Positions 1-5,377 of a DNA stretch of 9,014 nt are shown here, in pieces (positions within the stretch are counted from its first letter, which is position 1; each line of letters opens with the position of its first letter). The stretch comes from Candidatus Falkowbacteria bacterium CG10_big_fil_rev_8_21_14_0_10_39_9 (GTDB taxonomy: Bacteria > Patescibacteriota > Patescibacteriia > Patescibacteriales > UBA12465). Both the position numbers and the translations under genes were made by a program. The stretch is from assembly GCA_002778645.1 (NCBI GenBank), contig PFAQ01000019.1:1-9014 (forward strand). Reading direction: 5' to 3'. The notes below the pieces were generated by a model. It did not search any database. It was not told the DNA's origin and was given only the letters and a program-made list of their open reading frames with translations.

Positions 1-37
1 AGCCATTAATAATCTTAGAAATATAATGATTAAATAA
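1..37 (+). CDS. C-terminal end of an upstream gene, possibly a sigma factor (partial)
   Basis: One frame is open from the left edge to TAA at 35-37 and reads AINNLRNIMIK. Its stop lies 2 nt before the ATG of the next gene, the same tight spacing seen between the sigma factor and the membrane protein at 3214/3219. A basic, Leu/Ile-rich helix ending shortly before the stop is typical of the C-terminus of sigma region 4, and the next gene encodes a single-pass membrane protein as an anti-sigma factor would. Only 11 residues are visible, so the identity is a guess from context, and the frame could be open by chance. Confidence 0.3.
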   Translation, partial: AINNLRNIMIK

Positions 38-39
38 AT

Positions 40-543
40 ATGAAAAATAATAATGACTGCCAATTTAATGAGTCATTTGATCTGGAAAAAAAGCTTCAAG
101 CTTCGTTTGTTCAGATTAAGGTTAGTGATTCTGGTCTGAAAAAAATTATTAATTCTTTGCCTGTCACAAATATATCACCCCAACGTTATAATAGTAGAGA
201 AGGGCAGTCAGCCGGTTATTTTAATGGTTTTGTTCTAAATCGATTCAAGCTAGCTATTCCAGCAGTTTTAGCAATAATTTTACTAATTGGAGGTGCGATG
301 TATCTCAGCAGAGGTAGTAGCACTGGGCCACAACTAGCTCAAAAAGAAGCTGCTAGCCAAACTAACGCTATAACTCCCAGCCCAATCAATAGTTTGGTTG
401 ATTTGGAAACAATGTTACAGTCTGAATTGAATGATGAATTATCTCTTATGACTCTGGGTGATTCGGGTGAGACTTCTCGTCTGAGTGGTGAAGCCGAGAT
501 TTTTAATGAGATAAACAAAACATATGATAAAATCGAAATTTAA
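40..543 (+). CDS. Single-pass membrane protein, possible anti-sigma factor
   Basis: This 167-residue protein has a polar N-terminal part (about 1-68), one clear membrane segment (about 70-89, rich in Ala, Ile and Leu) followed by SRGSS, and a Ser/Thr/Pro-rich then acidic outer part to the end. There is no N-terminal signal peptide, so the first 68 residues are probably cytoplasmic. This is the layout of small anti-sigma factors that bind sigma with a cytoplasmic arm, but no zinc-binding HxxxCxxC motif is present and I recognise no named family. It starts 2 nt after a possible sigma-gene tail and its last 20 bases overlap the next gene, which suggests translational coupling. No Shine-Dalgarno sequence precedes the ATG. 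The role is inferred only from topology and position. Confidence 0.75.
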   Translation: MKNNNDCQFNESFDLEKKLQASFVQIKVSDSGLKKIINSLPVTNISPQRYNSREGQSAGYFNGFVLNRFKLAIPAVLAIILLIGGAMYLSRGSSTGPQLAQKEAASQTNAITPSPINSLVDLETMLQSELNDELSLMTLGDSGETSRLSGEAEIFNEINKTYDKIEI

Positions 544-1291
544 TAAAACCATAATTGGAGTAATTGTTTCAACAACTTTAATCCCTGTTGGGGGAGTATT
601 TGCCCAGACTAATTTCAGTAAAATCAAATCTAATAATTGCACTGCAGTGACTATTCTTGAGGCTAGGTTGTTATCGCAGTTTGCTAACAAGCAATTAGAG
701 ATTCGGGCTAGTCGAGCGGTGCGGGAGGCCGAAAATGCTAAAAATCGGGCGGCTAATGACCGGAAAATTTCGGAGCAGAGAAGGGCTTGGGACCAAAACT
801 TAATTGCCAGAATTAATTTAATCGAAGTTAAAATTAGTTCTAGTACTTTAGCTTCCCGTGATTCTCAGCTGCTAGCTCTAGCGAATTTTAAAACAGCCAT
901 AAACAATTCTCGCAATACTAAGTTGACAGCAGTTGATTCAGCGATGAAAAATTTTAGAGATGGGGTTGATAATATTATATTATTGCAAAAATCCCAAATT
1001 GATGGGTCTAAGTTAGCCTATGAAAATGCCATCAAAGTGGCTGTTTTGAAGTCTAAAGAAGATTGCCTTGCTAAAGTTAGTCCTAAAACTATAAAGGAGC
1101 ATCTAGATCAGAGAGTTTTAACGGCCCGAGAAACTTTTAAAAATACTGTTTCTGACCTAAATAAGTCTGGTGGGGCCATTAAGGCCTTAGCTGAAGTTAA
1201 GAATGGGGCGATTAAATCAGCCCAAATAACTTATAAAGTTGATTATGAAAAAGCTTTAGCGGAATTAAAAACTAGTCTATCAAAAAATTAA
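524..1291 (+). CDS. Secreted or anchored alpha-helical protein of unknown function
   Basis: This 255-residue protein begins with a signal-like segment (basic MIKSKFNK, hydrophobic core about 9-25, then VFAQ with likely cleavage after Ala27). The mature part is almost wholly predicted helix, rich in Ala, Lys, Arg, Glu and Asn, with coiled-coil-like stretches about 45-105 and 120-185. It has two cysteines, C39 and C181, that could form a disulphide outside the membrane. The ATG overlaps the upstream gene by 20 nt in another frame, so translation is probably coupled. The next gene, 35 nt downstream, also encodes a secreted helical protein with spaced cysteines, so the two may be distant relatives or partners. 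No enzyme motif is visible and I do not recognise a named family. Confidence 0.8.
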   Translation: MIKSKFNKTIIGVIVSTTLIPVGGVFAQTNFSKIKSNNCTAVTILEARLLSQFANKQLEIRASRAVREAENAKNRAANDRKISEQRRAWDQNLIARINLIEVKISSSTLASRDSQLLALANFKTAINNSRNTKLTAVDSAMKNFRDGVDNIILLQKSQIDGSKLAYENAIKVAVLKSKEDCLAKVSPKTIKEHLDQRVLTARETFKNTVSDLNKSGGAIKALAEVKNGAIKSAQITYKVDYEKALAELKTSLSKN

Positions 1292-1326
1292 CTATTTAAT
1301 ATATTTTAAAAACTAACCACAAAACT

Positions 1327-2040
1327 ATGAAAAAAGTTTTTTTGGCAACAATGATTTTTTCTTTAATCTTCGCTTTTAGCGGAGTCGCTTCAGCTCAAGA
1401 GCTGGAGAAAATTTCAGGACCGGAACACATTAAGGAGTTTCGCGTCATGAAAAAAATTGGTAACGCTTTGTTTGGTATTCGCCTGGACAGAGAAGCTTCT
1501 GGTGTTACTCCAGGGCTCGGATATAATGCTTCTAGCACTGAACCAAAATTAGAAAAAATTTCTCATCCGAGTCAATTGAGTTTATTTGATAAAATCAAGA
1601 GAATTGGCACTGCTTTATGGGGTATCAGAAAGAGAGTCGAGAACAAGTCAGTAATGGTTAAGCCAGTGGCCGTCCAATGTGTTAAGGACGCCATTGATAA
1701 GAAGGATACTTCTTTAAAAACTGCCATTTCAGCTCATGGCCAAGCTACCTTAACCGCGATTGATGCTCGTGGTATTTGTCAAAAATTAGCTTTGGACAAA
1801 ACTACTGGCAGCGAGCAATTAGAATCCAACAAGGCTTGTATCAAAACTTTTCAAGAGAGTATGAAAACTAGCGACAGCGCTCTCAAGACCTCTCGGGAGG
1901 CTGCTTGGAAAACTTATAACACTGATTTAAAAGCTTGCTCTGCTTTACAAAGAGCAGCTAACGCTACTAGCACCGATCCAGAATCAAATGGAGAGATTGT
2001 GGTCGATGACGGCGGCGATTCTGGCGAGACCAATCAATAG
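1327..2040 (+). CDS. Secreted helical protein with two internal duplications
   Basis: This 237-residue protein starts with a strong signal peptide (MKKVFLATM, hydrophobic core, ASA followed by QE, cleavage likely after residue 23). Residues 26-52 and 75-101 are copies of a 27-residue unit that opens with LEKIS.P and closes with IG.AL.GIR, 15 of 27 positions identical. Residues 118-151 and 171-204 are two helical segments each bounded by Cys with exactly 32 residues between, which suggests disulphide-pinned helical hairpins. The tail (about 212-237) is acidic and Gly/Ser-rich, probably flexible. It is the last gene before a strong hairpin terminator and probably belongs to the operon that begins upstream of the window. 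No Shine-Dalgarno is present before the ATG. The function is unknown; the architecture suggests a surface or periplasmic binding or structural role. Confidence 0.82.
   Translation: MKKVFLATMIFSLIFAFSGVASAQELEKISGPEHIKEFRVMKKIGNALFGIRLDREASGVTPGLGYNASSTEPKLEKISHPSQLSLFDKIKRIGTALWGIRKRVENKSVMVKPVAVQCVKDAIDKKDTSLKTAISAHGQATLTAIDARGICQKLALDKTTGSEQLESNKACIKTFQESMKTSDSALKTSREAAWKTYNTDLKACSALQRAANATSTDPESNGEIVVDDGGDSGETNQ
1402..1629 (+). repeat. Two copies of a 27-residue coding repeat
   Basis: Copies lie at 1402-1482 and 1549-1629 inside the secreted protein gene, separated by 22 codons. Translated, they share LEKIS, a Pro two residues later, a central Phe and an IG-AL-GIR ending, 15 of 27 residues. 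The DNA copies use different codons (ctggagaaa against ttagaaaaa), so the duplication is old and kept at protein level. Confidence 0.8.
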
Positions 2041-2062
2041 TTTTTATTGATAAGCAAAAAAC

Positions 2063-2090
2063 AAAAAAGAGGGAATAATCCCTCTTTTTT
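2063..2090. terminator. Bidirectional intrinsic terminator
   Basis: A perfect 12-bp stem (2063-2074 with 2079-2090) has a 4-nt loop ATAA. The core is GAGGG/CCCTC flanked by six A on the left and six T on the right. It therefore ends with a T tract on either strand and can serve both the + strand operon ending at 2040 and the convergent marR-type gene whose stop is at 2099-2097. Confidence 0.9.
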
Positions 2091-2096
2091 ATGATA

Positions 2097-2501
2097 TTAG
2101 CTGTTAATTTTTTCTAATAATTCAGTAAATTTTTCCAGTTCAGCTTCTGACCCTTCGGGCATGATATCCTCCAGTTTCATTTCAATACTGGCAGTCGCAT
2201 CTTGCAGCAGATTTTTTCCGGCCGGAGTGATGGAGGCATAACGAGCTCGGGCGTCAGCATCATCCAGGCTACGTTCAATGATCCCCAGCTTTTCTAGGGG
2301 TAGGAGCATTCGGGTAATGCCCGAAGCAGTTAATCCTAGCTTTTCAGCCAGGTCAATTCATCGCAGTTTTTGCTCCCGAGATTCATTTAGGTAGGAAATA
2401 ATCATAAAGTCGCTAAAATCAAGACCATGAACACTTAGGCGACGGGACAAAATAGCGTTAGTTTTAACTAATGAAAACAAAAAAGTGAGGGTATTTTTCA
2501 T
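2097..2501 (-). pseudogene. MarR-family transcriptional regulator, interrupted by in-frame TGA
   Basis: Reading the minus strand from ATG at 2501-2499 gives a 134-codon frame broken once, by TGA at 2360-2358 (codon 48). Everything else matches a MarR regulator: N-terminal dimer helices (MKNTLTFLFSLVKTN), then after the stop the winged-helix part IDLAEKLGLTASGITR (codons 49-64, recognition helix), LEKLGIIER, the wing with DARARYASITPAG, and a C-terminal dimer helix. The expected sequence at the break is KLRRIDLAE, so one C-to-T change of a CGA Arg codon would explain it. The 47-residue product would lack the DNA-binding domain. Restart at ATG 2309 would also miss half of it. The promoter and two possible operators upstream look intact. 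It may be a recent pseudogene, a strain variant or a sequencing error. Confidence 0.85.
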
Positions 2502-2523
2502 AGTTGGTTATTTTAATTATTAA

Positions 2524-2535
2524 TTGATATATCAA
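2524..2535. promoter_or_regulatory. Perfect 12-bp palindrome, probable MarR operator (promoter-proximal)
   Basis: TTGATATATCAA reads the same on both strands. It sits at the expected transcription start of the marR-type gene. Together with the second copy at 2552-2563 it fits TTGAYATRTCAA. MarR dimers typically bind short palindromes of this kind and repress their own gene; that this protein binds here is inferred. Confidence 0.6.
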
Positions 2536-2563
2536 ATATATCGCTTTATCATTGACATGTCAA
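2535..2563 (-). promoter_or_regulatory. Sigma70-type promoter for the marR-type gene
   Basis: On the minus strand TTGACA (2563-2558) is followed by a 17-nt spacer and TATATT (2540-2535), a near-consensus housekeeping promoter. Transcription would start near 2528, about 27 nt before the ATG at 2501. The -35 is half of one palindrome, and the other palindrome begins at the downstream edge of the -10, so a bound repressor would block it. Confidence 0.75.
2552..2563. promoter_or_regulatory. Perfect 12-bp palindrome, probable MarR operator (promoter-distal)
   Basis: TTGACATGTCAA is self-complementary, and its minus-strand half is the -35 of the marR promoter. It is 28 bp centre to centre from the palindrome at 2524-2535. 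It also overlaps the region where a forward -35 for the sigma gene would lie (ATGTCA 2557-2562, 17 nt before TATAAT 2580-2585), so it could control both directions. Confidence 0.6.
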
Positions 2564-2585
2564 GTATCATCGAAGAAATTATAAT
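2557..2585 (+). promoter_or_regulatory. Possible housekeeping promoter for the sigma-factor operon
   Basis: A perfect TATAAT at 2580-2585 has a weak -35, ATGTCA (4 of 6 to consensus), at 2557-2562 with a 17-nt spacer. The better TTGACA at 2552-2557 is 22 nt from this -10, too far to pair with it. The -35 lies within the distal palindrome. The site overlaps the ECF-like motif, so it is either a basal promoter or a chance match in AT-rich DNA. Confidence 0.4.
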
Positions 2586-2596
2586 CCCAAGACGTA
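2572..2596 (+). promoter_or_regulatory. ECF-type promoter motif, copy 1 (upstream of the sigma gene)
   Basis: GAAGAAATT (2572-2580), 12 nt, then CGTA (2593-2596). The same 9-mer, followed by CGTA at nearly the same distance, occurs at 4079 and 4739. A GAA-rich -35 and a CGT-type -10 are typical of promoters read by ECF sigma factors, and ECF genes commonly activate themselves. The ATG of the sigma gene is 34 nt downstream of CGTA. Confidence 0.5.
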
Positions 2597-2629
2597 GTAT
2601 TGTTGCGGAGATAATGTCATAATTATAAC

Positions 2630-3214
2630 ATGATCGATATTGCTGATAACCAAAATTTAAGCGATGGAGAGTTGGTTAGCCTGAGTCTGGAAAATCAGCA
2701 TAATTTTTTGTACCTAGTAAATCGGTATCGGTTTAAATTATTGAGTTATATTAAACGCCTAACCAATGTTAGTGATGACGATGCCGAAGATATTTTGCAA
2801 GAAGTTTTTATCAAGGTTTATTTAAATCTAAATGATTTTAATTCTGATTTAAAATTTTCTTCCTGGATTTATCGGATTACCCACAATCAAGTGATTAGTA
2901 GTCACCGTAAATTAAAAGCTCGACCCGAGGGGCATGCGATTGATATCGAAGATAAGTCGGCTCTTAATCTAGCGGCTGATATTGATATCGTCGCCGGAAC
3001 TGATTTAAATATTTTAAAACAAAAGATTATCAAAGTTTTAGATGGTCTGGAGCGCAAGTATCGTGATATTTTAATCTTACGATTTTTGGAAGAAAAAAAC
3101 TATCAGGAAATTTCAGATATTATTAGAAAACCACAAGGGACAGTGGCTTCAACTATCAACAAAGCTAAGCAGGAGTTTAAAAAAGAATTTGAAACCCAAA
3201 AAATTATTTTATAA
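2630..3214 (+). CDS. ECF-type RNA polymerase sigma factor
   Basis: This 194-residue protein directs core RNA polymerase to specific promoters. Region 2 spans about 24-95, with the core-binding helix DAEDILQEVFIKVY (51-64) and the promoter-melting motif FSSWIYRITHN (76-86). A variable acidic linker covers about 98-128. Region 4 spans about 129-185, with the helix-turn-helix YQEISDIIRKPQGTVASTIN (158-177) that would contact the -35. Regions 1 and 3 are absent, and the length is normal for an ECF factor. The ATG at 2630 has no Shine-Dalgarno. The gene is followed after 4 nt by a membrane protein likely to be its anti-sigma factor. A marR-type gene diverges upstream, and the intergenic DNA carries palindromes and an ECF-like motif, which suggests self-activation plus a second layer of control. 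Confidence 0.93.
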   Translation: MIDIADNQNLSDGELVSLSLENQHNFLYLVNRYRFKLLSYIKRLTNVSDDDAEDILQEVFIKVYLNLNDFNSDLKFSSWIYRITHNQVISSHRKLKARPEGHAIDIEDKSALNLAADIDIVAGTDLNILKQKIIKVLDGLERKYRDILILRFLEEKNYQEISDIIRKPQGTVASTINKAKQEFKKEFETQKIIL

Positions 3215-3218
3215 CTAT

Positions 3219-4034
3219 ATGGATGAAAAAGAGTTTGAGCAAAAATTAGTGGACAAAATTCAGGCTGATAATCTATCGCCTAAACCGCGCTGGCATTTTT
3301 TATTAAAAAATTATGTTATTTGGGTGGCGGGATTATTGGCCTTATTAACTGGGGCTCTGGCGGTCTCGGTCATTATTTATTTACTTCGTTATAACGGCTG
3401 GGAGATGCAGGAGGGAACTCATAAAAGTTTGATAGAATTCTTTTTATTAACGCTGCCTTATTTTTGGATAGTTTTCTCGGGAATTTTTATTTTTATTCTT
3501 TATTATAATTTAAAACATACTAAAAAAGGCTACCGCTACCCGGCCTATTTAATTGTGCTGGTGGTGATTTTAGCTAGTATTATATTGGGTGGTGCCTTCT
3601 ATTCTTTGGGTATTGGCCAGAAAATTGACAATATTCTAGGAGAACGAGCGCCTTTTTACGGACAGGTTTTTAATCGCCAAATAACTTTTTGGTTTAATCC
3701 GGACGAAGGTCGTTTGGTGGGTATAATTTCTAGTGAGGTGGAAGCGGATAATTTTGATTTAGTTGATCCCAGTGGTAATGTTTGGAAAATACTTGGTCGA
3801 AGAGACGAGCTGAATCATTTACCACCAGACTTCTTGCGTCTAGGTGAGCCAGTTAATATTATTGGTTCTGTTGTGGCCGAGAGTCAATTTAAGGCGGATG
3901 TTATTAGGCTACTAGTGCCAGGTCGAGGGTTTTTTTCTCGACCTAATATTAGAGAGCGTCACGAAAAATGTTTAAGAAGTAACTGTCAATTATTATTACC
4001 GCCTCCTCCACCAGCAATGATGATTATTAAATAA
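3219..4034 (+). CDS. Three-helix membrane protein, probable anti-sigma factor with external beta domain
   Basis: I start this at ATG 3219, 4 nt after the sigma-gene stop, giving 271 residues; a TTG ten codons upstream lies inside the sigma gene. The N-terminal 31 residues are polar and cytoplasmic (MDEKEFEQKLVDKIQ, then PKPRWHF). Three membrane helices follow at about 32-56, 73-97 and 108-131. With the N-terminus inside, the remaining 140 residues are outside. Residues about 144-232 alternate hydrophobic and polar residues with GRLVGII, DPSGNVWKI and GEPVNIIGSV, resembling a small beta-barrel (OB-like) domain. The tail has C251 and C256 and a run of five prolines. A cytoplasmic arm, membrane anchor and outer sensor domain encoded directly after an ECF gene suggest an anti-sigma factor. 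No standard zinc anti-sigma motif is present, so binding to sigma is inferred. Confidence 0.8.
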   Translation: MDEKEFEQKLVDKIQADNLSPKPRWHFLLKNYVIWVAGLLALLTGALAVSVIIYLLRYNGWEMQEGTHKSLIEFFLLTLPYFWIVFSGIFIFILYYNLKHTKKGYRYPAYLIVLVVILASIILGGAFYSLGIGQKIDNILGERAPFYGQVFNRQITFWFNPDEGRLVGIISSEVEADNFDLVDPSGNVWKILGRRDELNHLPPDFLRLGEPVNIIGSVVAESQFKADVIRLLVPGRGFFSRPNIRERHEKCLRSNCQLLLPPPPPAMMIIK

Positions 4035-4045
4035 TGTTAAACTAT

Positions 4046-4078
4046 AAAAATATTCGTCATTGGGGCGAATATTTTTTT
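4046..4078 (+). terminator. Intrinsic terminator of the sigma/anti-sigma operon
   Basis: An 11-bp perfect stem (4046-4056 with 4066-4076) closes a 9-nt loop and is followed by a T tract (4072-4078). It begins 12 nt after the anti-sigma stop codon and directly abuts the next promoter motif at 4079. Confidence 0.85.
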
Positions 4079-4115
4079 GAAGAAATTTTTTTATTCGGCG
4101 TATTACTAATTGAGC
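4079..4115 (+). promoter_or_regulatory. ECF-type promoter motif, copy 2 (upstream of the small secreted protein)
   Basis: GAAGAAATT (4079-4087), 11 nt, then CGTATTA within an 18-mer (4098-4115) that matches the copy at 4758-4775 at 16 of 18 positions. The two blocks are equally spaced in both copies, while the 10 bases between them match at only about 2, as expected for a promoter spacer. The terminator just upstream isolates it, so the gene at 4198 needs a promoter here, and no good sigma70 site is visible. Confidence 0.6.
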
Positions 4116-4197
4116 GAGAGGAAGACAGAATGTTCTCTTCCTAAAAATAATTAATTAATGAGTTAACTTTTTATTATCCCCTGGATTTAAAAAGTTG

Positions 4198-4638
4198 ATG
4201 CTCAAAAATATGAAAATGAAAAATTTAACTAGGGGTCTTATCGCTTTATCTGTTATTTCGATGTTGGGGGCTGGAGTCCTAGCAGCTAGCGCGGCTACCA
4301 ATACTGATACGACCAAACTGGGACAGGGTCGAGGACGCGAAATGAATCGGCCGGCAGCTTTAACTGAAGCCCAAAAAGCTGAGATGGACACCAAGATGGC
4401 AACGGTTAAGGCGGCAATTGCAGCGGGTGATTATAATACTTGGGTGACAGCTAAAAAAGCTATTAATGAGAATTGCCCAGAATTAACCAAGATCACCACT
4501 GGTAACTTTAGCAAGTATATTGAAGCTACGAACTTACGTAATCAGGCTGATTCTATCATGAAAGATTTGGGAATTGATCGACCAGAAATGAAGGGCCGTG
4601 GTATGGGTGAACACAGAGGTTCGGGCCAACAAAAGTAA
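4198..4638 (+). CDS. Small secreted helical protein, Spy-like in general form
   Basis: I choose ATG 4198 (146 residues); ATG at 4210 or 4216 is equally possible and would give a neater signal peptide. A basic start, hydrophobic core (about 13-30) and AASAA cleavage region mark it as secreted. The mature part has a Gly/Arg-rich patch (GQGRGRE), then LTEAQKAEMDTKMATVKAA and AGDYNTWVTAKKA, a helical domain with one Cys (C93), and a basic Gly-rich tail. LTEAQ is reminiscent of the LTxxQ motif of periplasmic chaperones of the Spy/CpxP type, but this one match does not prove homology. The gene stands alone between two terminators and is preceded by an ECF-like promoter motif, which fits a stress-induced periplasmic protein. 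The leader holds a 7-bp hairpin (4119-4125 with 4136-4142). Confidence 0.78.
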   Translation: MLKNMKMKNLTRGLIALSVISMLGAGVLAASAATNTDTTKLGQGRGREMNRPAALTEAQKAEMDTKMATVKAAIAAGDYNTWVTAKKAINENCPELTKITTGNFSKYIEATNLRNQADSIMKDLGIDRPEMKGRGMGEHRGSGQQK

Positions 4639-4658
4639 TACCAATTTAATTTAAACTT

Positions 4659-4687
4659 AAAAAAGTGCCATTAATTGGCACTTTTTT
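4659..4687 (+). terminator. Intrinsic terminator after the small secreted protein
   Basis: A perfect 12-bp stem (4659-4670 with 4676-4687) has core GTGCCA/TGGCAC, a 5-nt loop and a six-T tail. It lies 20 nt after the stop codon. Six A on the left arm make it potentially active on the other strand too. Confidence 0.9.
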
Positions 4688-4714
4688 GTTAATTTTGACT
4701 GAGAATGTTATAAT
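4686..4714 (+). promoter_or_regulatory. Sigma70-type extended -10 promoter for the adaptor/ABC operon
   Basis: TTGTTA (4686-4691), a 17-nt spacer and a perfect TATAAT (4709-4714) preceded by TG at 4706-4707 make an extended -10 promoter. Its -35 begins in the last T of the preceding terminator. Transcription would start near 4721, leaving a leader of about 170 nt before ATG 4893. It probably gives basal expression alongside the ECF-like site just downstream. Confidence 0.65.
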
Positions 4715-4738
4715 ATAGATGATTTTAATTAAAAAATC

Positions 4739-4775
4739 GAAGAAATTAGATCGGTTTGCGTATTAATCATTGAGC
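4739..4775 (+). promoter_or_regulatory. ECF-type promoter motif, copy 3 (upstream of the adaptor/ABC operon)
   Basis: GAAGAAATT (4739-4747), 11 nt, then CGTATTA in the 18-mer at 4758-4775. The match to copy 2 keeps exact spacing. Transcription would start near 4770, giving a leader of about 120 nt that includes the hairpin at 4832-4871. An alternative reading takes TTGAGC (4770-4775) as a sigma70 -35 with AATAAT at 4793-4798, but copy 2 has no equivalent -10. Confidence 0.6.
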
Positions 4776-4831
4776 CTGTTATCTTAGCCATAAATAATTA
4801 GGCCCCATTTAACTAGTCAAAATATTAATGT

Positions 4832-4871
4832 CAATAACAATAACTTTTTATCAAGAGAGTTATTGTTATTG
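4832..4871 (+). repeat. 14-bp perfect inverted repeat in the operon leader
   Basis: Bases 4832-4845 and 4858-4871 are exact reverse complements around a 12-nt loop. The arms are built of short direct repeats (AATAAC twice on the left, GTTATT on the right with a third copy to 4876). The hairpin ends 21 nt before ATG 4893 and has no T tract, so it is not a normal terminator. It may affect translation or stability of the mRNA, or be a protein-binding site on DNA. Confidence 0.7.
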
Positions 4872-4892
4872 TTATTAAAATTAATCAAACTT

Positions 4893-5360
4893 ATGGAGAC
4901 TTCTAGCTCGTCGCGTTTAAAATTTAATTTTTTTCGATTTTTCGGTAGTCATAAAATTATAACCATTATTATTGCGCTGGCCTTGGTTGGTGGTAGCTAT
5001 TATTTCTATTGGCAGAAAACAAATGCTAGTACTGTAACTCGATATGTTTTAACAAAAGTTGAGAGAGGCATGATTTCAACTTCAATTTCTGGCAGTGGTC
5101 AGATTTCCAGTTCCAATCAAGTTGAGGTTAAGCCCAAAGTTTCGGGTGACGTGGTGAGTTTGAATATTAAAATTGGGCAAGAGGTTAAAGCAGGTGATAT
5201 TTTAGCTCAATTAAATACTAAAGACGCCCAGAAAACTATTAGAGACGCTCAGATTAATTTACAGAGCGCCCAGTTATCTCTGACCAAATTAAAGTGGGGC
5301 TCTTTGCCGGAAGAAATTATTAGTGGCACCAACAAAGTGGAGACTGCTAAAAAAATATAG
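4893..5360 (+). CDS. MacA/HlyD-like periplasmic adaptor, N-terminal part (frameshifted)
   Basis: I start at ATG 4893, since the upstream TTG at 4863 lies within the hairpin arm. The fragment has a cytoplasmic start, one membrane anchor (about 21-39), a beta segment (YVLTKVERGMISTSISGSG, 51-69), the first half of a biotinyl-lipoyl domain (VEVKPKVSGDVVSLNIKIGQ, then VKAGDILAQL, about 77-107) and the first coiled-coil helix (DAQKTIRDAQINLQSAQLSL). The frame stops at TAG 5358-5360 just after an A7 run (5349-5355). One more A would continue it as AKKNIVDAQTNLTD into the frame of the next entry, giving an intact protein of 614 residues. Such adaptors link an inner-membrane ABC pump to the cell envelope. 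As read here this fragment would stop at 155 residues. Confidence 0.85.
   Translation: METSSSSRLKFNFFRFFGSHKIITIIIALALVGGSYYFYWQKTNASTVTRYVLTKVERGMISTSISGSGQISSSNQVEVKPKVSGDVVSLNIKIGQEVKAGDILAQLNTKDAQKTIRDAQINLQSAQLSLTKLKWGSLPEEIISGTNKVETAKKI
5346..5360 (+). other. -1 frameshift at an A7 run in the adaptor gene
   Basis: The first frame reads GCT AAA AAA ATA TAG. The continuing frame reads from AAT at 5354. Seven A (5349-5355) stand where eight would keep the frame. Explanations are sequencing or assembly error in a homopolymer, a real deletion, transcript slippage adding an A, or ribosomal -1 slippage. The usual X XXY YYZ site is imperfect here because T precedes the first AAA. Confidence 0.85.
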
Positions 5361-5377
5361 TTGATGCTCAGACTAAT

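Noticed and set aside
2358..2360. TGA in marR as a sense codon (Gly in code 25 or Trp in code 4)
   Set aside because: The other long genes use normal Gly and TGG codons and have no in-frame TGA over more than two thousand codons. A reassigned TGA would appear often. The residue expected at this place is Arg.
3189..3218. TTG at 3189 as start of the anti-sigma candidate
   Set aside because: It overlaps the sigma gene, and the ATG at 3219 gives the expected 4-nt spacing and a polar N-terminus.
4119..4142. Hairpin AGGAAGA/TCTTCCT as a terminator
   Set aside because: The stem is 7 bp with a 10-nt loop and no T tract follows on either strand. It lies in the leader of the 4198 gene and is mentioned there.
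4695..4714. TTGACT and TATAAT as a promoter pair
   Set aside because: The spacer is only 8 nt. The same -10 pairs better with TTGTTA at 4686-4691.
4863..4892. TTG at 4863 as start of the adaptor
   Set aside because: It lies in the right arm of the hairpin and would add a Leu-rich stretch (MLLLLKLIKL) ahead of the normal start. ATG at 4893 gives a usual short cytoplasmic N-terminus.
5310..5318. A fourth GAAGAAATT as another ECF-like promoter
   Set aside because: It lies inside the adaptor gene as codons for Glu-Glu-Ile, and no CGTA follows at the right distance.
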